From assembly GCA_009602725.1 (NCBI GenBank), contig WELB01000050.1, positions 693,932 through 725,739 on the forward strand: DNA of 31,808 nt, in the 5' to 3' direction. Made by a program: the position numbers and the translations under genes. The notes under the pieces are model-generated. The model was not told the origin of the DNA. It made no database searches and saw only the letters and a list, made by a program, of their open reading frames with translations. Positions 1-11,399 of this stretch are shown piece by piece (position 1 is the stretch's first letter; every line of letters begins with the position of its first letter). This DNA comes from Spirogloea muscicola. Its lineage: Eukaryota; Streptophyta; Zygnematophyceae; Spirogloeales; Spirogloeaceae.

Positions 1-1
1 A

Positions 2-780
2 CGGACTGCCGGTGCCCAGGGGTCGGCCCGGCCATTGTTGGCGGCGGCGGTGGCAGCCCCCCGACGGTCGTGGCCAGCAGCGGCAACGTCGGTCGCCGAC
101 GACCTCGGCTGGCGCTTGCGGGGCGCCGCGGCAGTGGCCCGCACGGTCGGCCAGCAGCGTCGGCTGCAGCAGCGCGTCCAGAGCCTGCGGGACAACTGGC
201 AGCTCATACGCAACGGCGTCCTGGGCTTCCGTGCGGCGGAGACGGCGGCAGCGGCATCCGCAGCAGCACCCCGCTGGCGCGGTGGCTGCAGCTCGATGGC
301 TTCGCCAGCAGCAGCCGGGAGCACAAGCCGGCCGGCGGTGACGGCAGCGGCGGCAGCAGCGACGGCGTCCAGCCGGGCTGGTCGGACGGAGGCGTGCGAG
401 GAAGACGACGATGTGGCGCGAGCGTGGGCATCGCTCGACCGTGCCCGTGCGACACTAAGCGCAGTGAGCAGCAGCAGAGACGGCGTTGACGGCGGCCGGC
501 ATAGCGAGACCTTGGTGACACCGCAGTCCTGCCCGGCCACTTCGTCGAAGACCAGATGGCTGCCCCGTACCACGCTGTCGTCTTCAGCTGGCGCCGCTGG
601 CGGTGGCCGCGAGCCCTCGCCCTGCCGCAGCTCCGGGGCAAGCTCCACAGCCAGCAGGCAGCACGATGGCCTCGCCACTGCCCGCATCAGAGCTCGGCAA
701 CCACTCCGGCGCCCACAAACCTGACCTGCGCTGGCCCCCACCACCGCAGATCTCTATGGGCGCAGCAGCTGCAGCATCCC
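2..780 (+). CDS. possible 3' part of an unidentified gene (partial, very GC-rich)
   Basis: The frame starting at base 2 stays open to 724 and runs off the left edge of the window. Around 150-235 it encodes a helical, Arg/Gln-rich stretch with the core LRDNWQLIRNGVLGFR. This faintly recalls the LRxxWRL...LG segment of Mediator subunit 17, but the match is too weak to name the gene. Other frames are also open because of the GC content; one of them, 556-789, contains LPGHFVEDQMAAPYHAVVF and could be a following exon. No splice model could be closed. The protein-like stretch is what I see; the Mediator idea is a guess. The true gene may differ or lie on the other strand. Confidence 0.25.
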
Positions 781-789
781 CATGGCTAG

Positions 790-1296
790 GTCGCCACAAT
801 GTGAGCTCGCTACTGCTCACGCCTGCTAATGATGAGCATGCTGTCATGACAGGACCTGTGCCCTCTGTAAGACTTGTCGCTCTATACAGTGCACGTAAGT
901 AAGCTCCAGCTCCGCATGGTACCGGCCTGACCACCGGTGTACCAGACCTGCTGTGCAGGGCGCAGCTGGAGCTGCTCTGAACTGGGTCGCTGAGAGCCCT
1001 GATAGACTGCAGCAGTCGCTTGTATGCAGCTCTTTAAGAGAGGGTTCACATTGCAAATTAAGGCATCGGCACTCGCCCAAGATGCAGTGGAGGCTACACG
1101 ATTGCTGAGGGGCAAAGTAGGCTACAGAAAGCGCAAGGCAATTTTCAAGTCGAGTTAATTTTGCGGATGTCGAATTTGTAACATTACGTTTGCATTGTCA
1201 AATGACTCTTTATCAAAACATTCAATGTACAAGCGCGTCACTGGAGCGCAGCAGCTTCTCCTGGCGCCACTAGCTATATTGCGCAACTGCCACCGG
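790..1296. other. intergenic, nothing recognised
   Basis: Between the partial left-edge gene and the 3' end of the flavodiiron gene I see no conserved protein motif, RNA gene or repeat on either strand. It probably holds the 3' flank of the flavodiiron gene. Confidence 0.4.
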
Positions 1297-4200
1297 TCAG
1301 TACCTGGCGCCCGTCTTGCGGTGGTGGACTGCTGTGAGCTCCTTATCATCCTGCGGCACAGTGAGGAACATATATAGTGTTGATGTAAGTAGTAATCTCA
1401 CATAGAATGCATAATTACCATCCTATGTTCCCTGCATGGCACGACGTGCAGTGGCCTTGCATCAATGCTGCTGGCCTGCCCAGTGGGGACCATCGAGATC
1501 AGGACTGAGAAGTCAGTACAGGGGGATAAGCTATAAGGCGCAAGGTGGAAAAGTGCTCATAATTGGTAGGGTTGAACTCCATGAGGCAGGCTAGAGTGTC
1601 TAACATAGGGTTGTGCTTCAGAGAGGTTTACCTGGAGATTGCCGCCATTGACAGTGGCGTACAGCACCCAGTGATCGCCAGTCTCCAGCCGGCTCTTGAC
1701 CGTGCACTCCAGATAGGCAATCTGGCCATGGCAGGCAGCAGGCAGCGCAGCGGGTGTTGCGTCAGCACCCCAGGCATGCCAGCACATGTCAATCTGCTAA
1801 GTGTAATTAGCTCTGATGCCTTCTGCCAAGCTCCGGCAAACCCTCGTGCAATAGCCTGTGGAGTGGAGGCTTTATATCAAAGCCTTGTTGCCGAGAGTGC
1901 CATCTATGGCTCGTAATTAAAGCCAATGGCTCTTAACTGCGCTAAATATTTGATCAAGGACATAGTAACACTTCACCGCGTCGTTGAGGATGGTGCAGCC
2001 GTTGTCCGCGGGCCTCGTGCCGAGGTCGCCAAAGCGCCGCTCGCCCGGCGTGAACGACTTGAGCAGCTGCTTGCTAACAGGCCCCGCCTTGGTGGCGCCC
2101 AGCACGTTGAGAACGAATGCGCCGCCTGGCAGGACCAGGCCCTCCACTGCCCGCTCCTTGGCCACCTGCCACCATGCGAGGCCGCCGCCCAACGACAGCA
2201 ACGTGGCCGCCGGCAGCTGACCATCAAGCTCAGGCTCCACTAGAAATGGCATAGAGGCTCAGAGAACAGGCAAGATTCTTTGCAGGAGAATAGAAGGGAG
2301 CTGCCAAGGAGGTGACCTTTGAGGCTGGCCTTGAGATTGAGGCTCGACTAATAGCAGAGTTGTGCAGGAGGTTTGTACACATTTTTGTGCTTGATGTGAG
2401 AGTTAGTAAAGAATCTCATGATTGGGCGGTATTGTGTGCTCAATGCAGTACTATGTGATAATGCTTCTGAAGGAGGCTCTCTCATAGAGTGCTCACCGCT
2501 ATGGTGATGCCTGGCGGGCTGAAGGATGCCTGACTGACCCATGAGGCCAGCATTGCGCTCTCGGCATCGCCAGCTCGCGCTGACAAGACACAGAGGGAGC
2601 CGACCACCCTGCCCACCGCCTGTCATGACAAAGGCACAGCGGTGGAAGGATTGAGCATGCCACTCAACGAACGAGCTCATGCACAGCTCATTGTGCCCAT
2701 TGGTGAACCTTAGCGCTGTTGAGTGCGATTTTGTGGGTAATCTGAGTGGCTTGCTCCATTGTGGTGAACTTGCGTCAAGGGAGATGCTGAGGAGGGCACT
2801 TTGACAGCTACAACAGCCGCAAAGAAGAAGTAATACTTCTTGATTTACACGTGCTTTGATAACAATCAAACTCTATATTGAAGAGATTTCATGGTATGAG
2901 TATCTGAAACGATGAAGCAAGTGTTTAATAGCAAATATTACTTGACTTCTTAGAACGTCGGAGCATGATGTGTTTGGGTAGGAAGCTCTTACAAACTTCT
3001 TAGGATGGAGCATTTGCAATATACATGGATGTGGAGGAAGGACAGTGGCAAGCAATTGTCATGACATGCTACATGTGCCTGAAGTCCTTGCAACTCTGTT
3101 ACCTTTTGCTCGAGTTCTGAAAGCTTAAAGTCACCCTATTTGGTGGAGCTTTAAGAATCTGAGCAAAAGAGGTTTGCATCATAAGGAGGCACATGTAGTA
3201 AGTCATGAAGACTGCATCCAATACAGCCTCCTCCACAACTACGAATATCACAACTTCCCAAGAAATTTGTGAGAGCTACAAAATCAATCACAACGGCTTT
3301 TACCTTGACGTTCCCAGAAGAAGTACAGTGAGCTCTCTTAGTACAACTAACCAAATAAAGACGTAGCAGGTACCTTGCTTTTCAGTCATCAATATATACA
3401 CTCGTATCACAAGCACTTGAGAAAGTGATAGTATCGACTCATATTGTGATTGTTGTTGCCATAGTGCCCTCCTCTTCTCAGCACTTTTCGGCTGACGCAA
3501 TGCAATGGACCACATCCGCAGCAGAAGCACCGTGGGTTATGAGACACACCTGTTCCACCTCAGTTGCGGCAGTAAACTTGGAACCCTCTGCCGCACGCTG
3601 CTTCACCTTAGCCTTGCGCACCGCCTGCGCCAAGTCTGTGCCGCTCTCCTCACACACCTGCAGCATGCTCTCTGTCGGCTGCACAGACAGGCGCAGGTCG
3701 CCAACCTCCGGTCAGGCTCGAGTTTGTCTTGCCGCAGTCTGTCAGTCAGCTGTAGGGGCGCAACGTTCTCGCGACCAACCTTGAACTTGCAACGGATGCT
3801 AGGGAAGGCAAAAGTGAAACCGCCATCCTTGAGCCGCTGCTCGAGCTCGTCGACAGCCTCGCCGCTCCACCCAAAGGAGCCAAACACGCCGCACGGCTTC
3901 GACCGCGCCTGGCTGTCCTGCAGTATCACGCCGAGCGCGTTCTGCAGGAGGTGACCAGTACCAGGTTAGCTTTGTGGTCGCATGTAATAAACCTCAGCCA
4001 AGCCAAGGCTGCTGCTGTTGGCAAATGCTGGGAGCGCACCGAGATGGGCGTGGGCATGTGGCCGGCGAGCGTGGGGCTGCCGATGACGAAGCCCGCGGAA
4101 CGCTGGACAAGCGCGGCGACATCTTCAGGGCCCGCCTCCTCGCAGTTGACCGTCTCCACACCGACGCCCGCCTTGAGGACACCACGGCTGAATAGCCATG

Positions 4201-6727
4201 GTGTCCACACAGCCATTACATTGATCGACATTCGCGCTTTAGTGACTGAATCTTGGGGATTATTGTACTATAATCAGAAGCAGAAGCACTGAGGTCGGTC
4301 AAGATAAGCTCCATCTACATAAGTAGATGGCTGGCAACTGCAGCCTGTGAAAGCAGGTTTGCAGGCCAGCACCATGCACCTGATGGCCTGCGCGAGCGCG
4401 GACGTGTTGCCATACGCTGACGCGAAGACAACGGCGACGCTTGCCTCCTGCGCAGCACGGAGCGCGTCTGCCGTCCACTGCAATGCGGCAAACAAGCAGT
4501 GTCAGAGCAGCCTCCGGCGCCAGAAAGGGAACACTGTCATTGTCAACAAGCATAGGATTGAGTGGGAGGATTGAATGGGGAGCCGAGCGTGTAGGAGGCA
4601 TTTGGTGAAAGAGAAAGGCAGTGTCAAAGTCCCAATGCTGGGCCCACCCGAAATCATTGAAGCATTAAGACATTATTGTGCTGATTGTTGAGGCTTCCTG
4701 GAGTCAGCACTGGCAGTGAACATAAAATCTCTAATGCGTCAGCTATGCCACCCCATGCTTTGTAAGAAGCCTTGATGTTCAGATATAACTCTTAAAAGTG
4801 TCGGTGGGGTGCTCACATGCTTGTACTCACGAACGAGCTCAGTGAGCGAGGCACGGATGATGGGCCCGTGCAGCGGGCAGAGCGCGGCAGCGACTAGCGC
4901 GCCATCGTCGCGTCGACTGCCGCCGCCGGCGAGCGTCGCCGCCTTGTCGACCGGCAGGTTAAGCGCGCCCAGCACCGCGTTCCACAGGTAGCCCAGGTCG
5001 GCACGCACAACTGCCAGGCCAGCCTTGCCGGCATACGACGGCGCCGCAAACTGGCCTACGACTGGCAGCCGCTCCAGCGCCACCTCGGCCTGCCGTGCCA
5101 CTGGGGCAAGCATGCAGTCGTAGAAGAAACGCCAGCTCTCACCGTAGACGTCCCACCCGCCTGCATCGAAGTCGCTCTCCTCACAGATGTGGGCGCTGCG
5201 AGGCCGCCGGCAGGCAGCGCTTGATCAAGGTCAGTATATCACTGCCTCGCCGCAGACTCTGTGTATCACCGGTTCTCTGCAGAGAGCCATCGTTGGCATC
5301 CTCCGAGGGAGGATGGGAAAGAGGGTAGAGGAAACGAGGATGAGAAGGAAAGGAGGAGGGAGGAGGGAGGTGAAGGGAGGAGATAGGATGGGGGACGTAG
5401 AGGGATACCTGAAGAGTTTGTGGGTGTACAGCAGCTGGGTGGCGGGGTCGTAGGTGCACATGCCGTCCGGCCAGCGCGGCGTCGGCGTCAGAATGAACTG
5501 CAGCTCATGGCCTACCGCAGCAACACGAGGAACGGAGGGGGGTGCGCACTGTTGAGGAGGTAAGTGATTAAGCAATGGAGGACGTCAACCACATGAAAGA
5601 GATCCAATGACAGGCTAAATCCCTAAGCCTAATCTGCACGTAATGGTGGAGGTAGGTGGGCACCGTCGCCGAGGTCAAGGGTGTCCCCGGCCTTGACGAC
5701 GGTGACGCGGAGGTTGCCACCAAGTAGGCCGTCATCGCCGCCCGGCAGCGAGGCGGCGAGCTGCTGCGCTGCGGGGTTGGAACAGTACACCTCGATGGCG
5801 CCGCCGTCGGCTGGCCTGCCGACGGCCTCGGCGAGCGCCGTCAGGCTGCCGGCGCGCTTGGGGCTCACGTGGCCCAGCACGACGTGCGTGACGCCGCCAG
5901 CGCCGGCCACCTCGGCCACGCGCGCCGCAAAGGCGGCCGAGAAGGTGGCATCGGGCACATTGACGACGGCCGTCGCGGCGCCCGTTCGGATGATGTACGC
6001 GTTGTCGGTCGTGCCGCGATTCAAGCTGTACTCGATCTAGAGGGAGGGAGCGAGGAGGGAGGTAGGAGGGAGGAAGCCAAGCCTTTAGCTTGGAGGCCGC
6101 CGCTAAGTAAGGCATCGAAAGGGATTTGGTGGGTTGGTTAGAGGAGCTGCCAAGGTACAGAGAGAGAGGGAGAGGCAGCGGCCTCGGGCACCTCCAGCTT
6201 GAGACGCGAGGAGCTGCGGCCGCGGAGCGTGAGTGTGTCGCTGGTGATGTTGACCACACGCACGTCGTCTTCCTGCGGTTGGTGGAGACAGCGGCGGCAG
6301 CGCCAGCAAGGACCGAGCCGGTCATCAGCGGCGCGTGCTGCCTCAGCACAGCGGAACGGAAGAAAACAAGCGAGCGAGGCAATGGCGAGGAGAAGGAGGG
6401 ACGGAAACTACTTCAGAATTTTAGTGTTTAGGGTGTAGGAGTGGGCTGGGGCAGCGAGCAGCTCGCCTGCTTTACGGGCGACGAGGGCGGCGCTTCGCTG
6501 CGCTCCTTGGTGATGGTCGTGGTGGCAGCCTCCTCCGCAGCCGCCTGGATAACCTGCAGATGTCGAGCACAGGCAATTAGCGGAGAAGAAAAAAGAGACA
6601 GGCGATGGGCAGAGTTGGCAATTGTGCACCGCGATTGACAATGTGGGTCAGCGCAACTAGAGGAATCAGGTCGAGAGGCGACGATCGGGTGGGAGAAGCT
6701 TAATTTGAGTGATATAGTCAAGCACAT
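1297..6727 (-). CDS. FLVA: plastid flavodiiron protein, FLVA/Flv1-like
   Basis: Thirteen exons, in transcript order: 6727-6476, 6272-6192, 6036-5664, 5511-5409, 5195-4817, 4477-4380, 4187-4040, 3941-3780, 3678-3550, 2619-2497, 2165-1977, 1721-1632, 1350-1297. All phases agree and give 726 residues ending in AVHHRKTGARY. Residues 1-65 are Ser/Arg-rich and transit-like (ARHLQVIQAAAEE). Next come a metallo-beta-lactamase-like domain (about 112-395, TPTPRWPDGM), a flavodoxin domain (about 405-530, FASAYGNTSALAQAI, VFGSFGWSGEAVDE) and a flavin-reductase domain (about 573-726, GRVVGSL, SAMLASWVSQASFSPPG). In the family, FLVA acts with FLVB to reduce O2 to water using electrons downstream of photosystem I. 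The canonical HxExDH iron-ligand motif reads HVSPKR (167-172), and R replaces H before WPD, as in Flv1/FLVA rather than Flv3/FLVB. The start is the ATG at 6727; an in-frame ATG at 6847 lies inside a repeat. Confidence 0.94.
5302..5406 (+). repeat. purine-only-like tract inside a FLVA intron
   Basis: About 100 bases are almost entirely G and A with many GGG runs. On the gene's sense strand this is a long C/T tract next to the donor side of the intron 5196-5408. Shorter tracts of the same polarity lie in the intron 6037-6191 and in two rhodanese introns (13082-13129 and 13661-13720). Confidence 0.7.
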
Positions 6728-6744
6728 TAGCGAATGGCTTCCAC

Positions 6745-6850
6745 CTACTGCTATGCCGACCCGCTCAGCGACCACGGGGCAGCATGTACGCGTCGCTAAT
6801 TGATGCCCAAATACCGGACAGCAGCTGCCAAGCCCTTCTGCCCCCAACTA
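6745..6850 (+). repeat. dispersed repeat copy just upstream of FLVA
   Basis: This stretch aligns with 14506-14602. Shared landmarks are GACCCGCTC, GTCGCTAA, TGATGCCC/TGATTCCC, a CCCGAATACGGGAC-like box and CAAGCCCTT/CAAGCTCTT. It sits immediately 5' of the FLVA start and may overlap its leader. It belongs to the repeat family that is dense at 14-27 kb. Confidence 0.6.
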
Positions 6851-6995
6851 TGGAGGGCAGGCAGGACAGAGGCTTCTTGGTCAAGGACTTGATGAGGCTT
6901 TCCGGTCAAGGATTTGATAGTGATGGAATCAGTCTGAAGGCTTTGAAACTGCATGAGAGAGGGGGAGGCGGTCCACCTTAGGCCGTCGGCAGTAN

Positions 6996-7023
6996 GGCGG
7001 CGGCGGCGGCGGCGGCGGCGGCG
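6996..7023 (+). repeat. (GGC)n microsatellite next to an assembly N
   Basis: About nine GGC units follow an undetermined base at 6995, roughly 270 bases upstream of the FLVA start. The N suggests that the repeat length is uncertain. Confidence 0.9.
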
Positions 7024-7057
7024 GTCACGGCCATGGCCATGGCTACGGGGAGGGGTA

Positions 7058-7071
7058 TTTTAGGGTTAGGG
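7058..7071 (+). promoter_or_regulatory. telomere-like motif upstream of FLVA
   Basis: TTTTAGGGTTAGGG lies about 330 bases upstream of the FLVA ATG. The gene's sense strand reads CCCTAA, resembling plant telo-boxes (AAACCCTAA). Similar strings lie upstream of ArsM1 and of the GCIP-like gene. A regulatory role is inferred. Confidence 0.35.
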
Positions 7072-7175
7072 CGTGTCCTTCCAGTCAGCCGAAGATGTTG
7101 ACTCGCCTGTTGAGTCGCCTAACGGGAATCCGGCCCCGGTTAAACATCACCCGCGCCAGTCTATCTGACGGTTTA

Positions 7176-7206
7176 GGTCTAGGGTGTCAGCTAGACACCC
7201 TAGACC
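7176..7206. repeat. perfect 13-bp inverted repeat, 5-base loop
   Basis: The arms GGTCTAGGGTGTC (7176-7188) and GACACCCTAGACC (7194-7206) are perfectly complementary around AGCTA. No gene could be assigned on either side within 400 bases. It could be a mobile-element end or an RNA hairpin. Confidence 0.8.
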
Positions 7207-8964
7207 GCCGCCGCCGCGGCCGCCGCCGCCGTCGCCGCCTTTGCCGCGACGGGCGTTTCCGCTGAGGCAGCGACAGCTGCTCGCTGCCGCAACGGCCGAG
7301 CAAGCACGTCTCACCGGGCCGGTGGGGCCCAGCCGCCACCTCCGGTAGTGGCCGCAGACCTGGACCTGGTCGCGGTCCACCGTCAGGAGGCTCCCTCCCC
7401 GCTCCTGCACCATCTTCCTCACATGGCACGCCTGGGAGTGCACCGTCGAGCCGTTAGCTTCGTGATGCAATGCACTGTGGCGGACAACCGAGACACGAGG
7501 CGGCCTTGTTGGTCTTTAGCCTTTCTCTCGACCGCAGCTCGGGCGCGCGCCTCACGACGGCCGTGGTCATGGCCACCAGCCTCTGCTGCATCCCATCTAC
7601 TTCTCATCGAGAGCGGAAAGTGGGAGCTCCTGGCATAGCACATGCTGGCTGCAGATTGTGCTGCGCCAGGAGCTCCTCCCACTTCTGACTCTCGAAGCGG
7701 AAGTGGCGCTGCAAGAGGAAGAGGCGCTGCCTCGTCACATAGATTCGCCACACTGTATCGCATCATGGGCAAAGCGCTTACTGAAGATGTGGGCATAGAG
7801 GGGAGGGAACGTATGGAGGGGCCGACACAACAAGGAGTGGTGTTTGACTGCTCAGACCAAGTTGAGACTGTCAGTAGTGGCAGCAAAGCAGTAAGGTTTG
7901 AGATGCTGGTTTGCATGAGTGATCCTCTCTGGAGAGGGCTGACATAGTCAATTGCAGCTGTTACTGATGCAAAGGCACACGGGCCAAGCCGAGCATGCCT
8001 GCATGATTGCCAACTTGACAGGCCCAGAGCATTGCAAGGGAGGCAAGGAGTGGGCAGTAGTTACTCCTGCAGTGATGTGCAAGTGCAATATGGTTTCTAG
8101 CTCGCGCACAGCATCTCATGCTGCTCAGTGGAAGGTAAGCAATGACTGGCACTTGATTAAGTTGCCTATTTGCAAGAAAGCTACTGCTATTGTCTGGCAT
8201 CAGAACTGCACCATAAAATAGCATACAAATAAATTGACGAAAATGGTGAGACCACTTGTATATTGGAGAGAGAAGTTGCCGCCGAGTGGCTGTAAGGACA
8301 AGAAGCAGACGAGAAGCTTCTGGGCAAGTGTATGTGAAAGTGAAAGTAGGAGCAGCAGCCAGCTTATCATTGTGACGTATTGAGACCAGTTCACTGATCC
8401 AAGTTACTACATTTCTGAAGACTGTCTGAAACTGCTGATCAAATTTGACTTGTCCATATCCTCAGGTTCCACCTTGACCGTAAGTACAGTAACATGCCCA
8501 CTTTTGTTTGCTTCTACTTATTCAGCCTTGAGCAGCGCACTGTGTACTACGGTCTGTCAGGGTCGATGGCCACATACATCATGGTGTAAACATCAACTAA
8601 TGGCGGGTACCACATACCTAGCTCATTCTTGCAACAAGTAGAAGAAGACAGGCTCTGTGTAACGGCTCCATGATTGGTTACCTCTTATTGCTTATTCGTT
8701 CTGACATTGACTTTATCTCCCATTCCCATGAATGCGTACACACTCTTAAGGTCTTCCATTCTGAGCGAGCCACCAGTGTGCGAGCTTGGCAAATGCGCAA
8801 CAACCCAAGCACGACGACTTCCGCTGTCAGAAGCCCTTGCTCCTAGGGAGTAAATATTCCCCCTACTGTCAAATACCTCAATGCGTTGGTTGCTTCTACC
8901 GATATGCATTTGCGATCAACCTTAGAGTGGAGATGAAGCCTCTCTCTACCTGCTTGGAACTTCA
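7207..8964. other. intergenic between FLVA and the aquaporin
   Basis: Apart from the 7608-7694 hairpin I recognise nothing. Minus-strand ORFs at 7147-7470 and 7419-7916 have no identifiable motif. 8220-8960 is more AT-rich and probably includes the 3' flank of the aquaporin gene. Confidence 0.4.
7608..7694. repeat. long imperfect hairpin, precursor-microRNA-like
   Basis: The arms 7608-7634 and 7665-7694 pair over about 27 bases with one 3-base bulge (shared block GTGGGAG..GCTCCTGGC). The 30-base loop itself pairs AGCACA (7637) with TGTGCT (7657). Folding and size resemble plant or algal microRNA precursors, but no expression evidence is available. Confidence 0.6.
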
Positions 8965-11286
8965 TCATTGCCTGAATCGCTGCATCGTCTTAAAAGCCCC
9001 GAGTTTGATGACACACTCGTAGTACAAGACGGCAAGAAGTGCTCCTATGTAAGGTCCAACCCAAAAAATCCACTGCGAGCTCAAAGAAGGGGAGCATCAG
9101 ACGAGCGAAAGCCACTTGCAGATGACTCAGTGATCAATCTACTCTCAAAAGCAAGCCAGACTGTGGGCAAGTGGTAGCAAAAGCTCGAACCCAGGGAAGC
9201 GAGCGATGAAACTTTGTAGAGGATACGAAGCTATGGGAGTCATTGGACTCATCAGAAGAATGCTGACCCCAAAAAGGCCATCAGCATATATAGCAGAAGG
9301 TCCTAAAGAAGCGGGGATCTTGATACTCACATGGTCAGCCCAAACCTTGTCAGAGCCTGCAATTACGGCAGATGCAAAGCTGCGAGCAGGATTGACGCCA
9401 CTGCCGGTCACGGGCGCAGTAGCGATGCTGATGACAAATACCGTGAAGCCAATGGCGAGCGGAGCCAAAGCCTGCAATTACCAGCTTATTTATGTCACAT
9501 TGGCGTTCGCCGAAAGTTGCACACGAGCTTTCAGTGCACCAAGATGCTTGTGGAGATCCTGCGGAAGTACTGAGATCAGTGGACTCGTCAGTGCCAGCCT
9601 CCAGAAGTCTTTCACTACAGCTTGCACAGTCAACAGGCGATGCCTAAAATGGCAGGACAGCCGAAATTGAAAGGGACCTGAGAAAGTTTTGACTCTGAAA
9701 TAGGGGACGAGATCACTGCAGCTTCAGTGCAATCAGCAGACCAAAAATGGCCGGCAACGCACTGGAATGTGGGCATCACGGGCAGCTCGCTTTGGGTCCG
9801 TAGCAGAGAAGACAACGAAAACGAGCAGGAAGGCGGCGATGATTTCTGCTGCTAGTCCCGCTCCGTTGCTGTACCCAGGTTGCACGAAATTGGCACCACC
9901 AAGCACTGCATTGCAAGCTACGAGCGGCAGATGTTTGTCAGCAACGCCTTCCCTTTCAGTTTCCCTTTCAGAAGACACGACCTTGAAGGGTCAATGACTG
10001 TACTTTACTCAAGTTCTAGGTTTACCGGTTTTGTGCAAGCCTTTCACAATGGCAGCACCTGCGGTCCCTCCCAGCATCTGGGAGATAGTGTACAGGAACC
10101 AGCGGGTGACAGAGATCCGCCGGGCCAAGAGCATGGCCAGTGATACAGCCGGGTTCAAGTGGGCACCTGTGTCAGAGAAACAAGTCGACATGACAAATTG
10201 CACATGCTTGTATCCGACTTCAAGATAGATAGCCAGATCCTTAATCATGTGGCGCACAATCCTGTCGCCGCGAGAATGTGGCACGTGGAATATGCACAAG
10301 AATAAGGGGTATCAATGAGGACCTGACACGCCCGCTGTGCAGAAGACAAGGACGAAAATGATGAGGCCAAAGACTGTTGCGACGCCGTAGCTTCCAGTAC
10401 TAACACCAGGCGTGTCCTGCAAGGTAAGTGAGGCGTCAGCTTCCATGAGCGTAGTGCGTGGTGATTCATGCTGGAAAGCTCAATGGAAGAAGCTCCAGAG
10501 CATGCAGCAGGCTCTGTGCAGGCAATAGTTGACGCCACTGCTTGTGCCGATGTTACTGCTTGTATTGAATCCAATAAGTCACAACAGTATGCAAGTAGCA
10601 CTGTGACTGTCAGAAGACTGCAGAAATTGGAATAAGACCCGAGACTTTGTCAGTCCTCTGTGAAGATGTCCAGAACATGACAGGCGTCAGAAGCAGAACT
10701 TTCAAACTGCAAGTAGCACAGTACCTTATAGTGCGTGATGCTGAGGACGGCGAAGTAGAGAAACAGCAATGTGGACATGGATTCGGCAATGCAGGCGCGA
10801 TACAGGGATCACTTGCCCAGCTCCGCATCATCAATGAAAGGCACAATCGCGACGGGACTGTAATCCCTGGTGGGCTGCCCCTTCCTGCAACAAGAAACTC
10901 ACATCCCGTGGGTGTCAGAACCAGGAAGGAGAAACGACTGAGTCATGTGACGCTGCCAGCGTCATAGCCATCATTTGGTCGCAGGGATGTGCGTCTGCAG
11001 CAGAGGCACGACAACCCTTCAGGCTCGCCACCTTGCTGCTAATGTCAGCTGGGCTCATTGCCTGACGCAGGAACGCTGTGCAGGGATATGGGCGTCTGCT
11101 TGCACATTGCCTCTACTCGGCAGGGGCTCTGGTGCCCGAGAGTCGACGCCGTGTATGGAGCCCGTGTGCGGTCCTCAAGCAAGCGGTGGCCAGGGCAGGT
11201 CAAGCTGCGTACAAGGGGTTGGCGCCGCCCTGGGCGAGCTCCGAGCCTGGCCCGCCGCCGTCGCCGTCGTCGCGGGCCGCCGCCAT
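8965..11286 (-). CDS. PIP-type aquaporin, reading frame broken by one TGA
   Basis: Seven exons: 11286-11213, 10884-10725, 10416-10323, 10166-10026, 9905-9763, 9471-9331, 9072-8965. Phases agree and give 286 codons plus stop. It is a six-helix membrane channel: first half SGAHLNPAV (NPA at 114-116), second half GSGVNPARS (NPA at 231-233), preceded by [17 protein letters not shown], a hallmark of plant plasma-membrane intrinsic proteins; the last helix has [11 protein letters not shown]. Codon 50 (10809-10811) is TGA where PIPs carry Trp in the LxxWSxYRA motif before helix 1. Exon 1 was chosen because its ATG, phase and GTACGC donor fit. It has a homologue at 14298-14365. Selectivity-filter positions read F94, S219, S228, R234 instead of F-H-T-R. 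Either a recent pseudogene, a sequencing error, or translation from a later ATG. Confidence 0.88.
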
Positions 11287-11290
11287 GGCC
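11040..11290 (-). repeat. first-exon/intron-1 block of the aquaporin, duplicated upstream of the rhodanese
   Basis: This block, exon 1 plus the start of intron 1, aligns with 14030-14366. Shared features are GCCGCCATGGC at the start codon, GAGCTC, GGCGCCAACCC, a GTACG donor, then GACCTGCCC, CGCTTG and a TGCCTGACGCAG box. Both copies are on the same strand, each at the 5' end of a different gene. Confidence 0.75.
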
Positions 11291-11399
11291 GGGCGAGGAG
11301 TGAGCGGCTGCTGGCGAGCAGGGGGCGGCAGTGAGGGCGGGGCGGCCGAGTGCACATGGAGTGGTAAGGCTGCGGAAGGCCAGCCCAGTGAACAGTGGA

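Noticed and set aside
2497-3550. A micro-exon coding Ala-Val-Gly-Arg between two FLVA exons
   Set aside because: Moving the acceptor to 2619 places AVGR in the following exon, in phase 0, so no micro-exon is needed.
4311-4330. 8-bp hairpin in a FLVA intron
   Set aside because: Too short to be notable; expected by chance in a window of this size.
5732-6382. 216-codon minus-strand ORF overlapping FLVA
   Set aside because: Arg/Ala-rich shadow in another frame; the flavodiiron motifs lie in the frame described for exons 6272-6192 and 6036-5664.
10809-10811. TGA reassigned to tryptophan
   Set aside because: FLVA, the aquaporin, the rhodanese, ArsM2 and the GCIP-like gene all end naturally at TGA, so the standard code applies.
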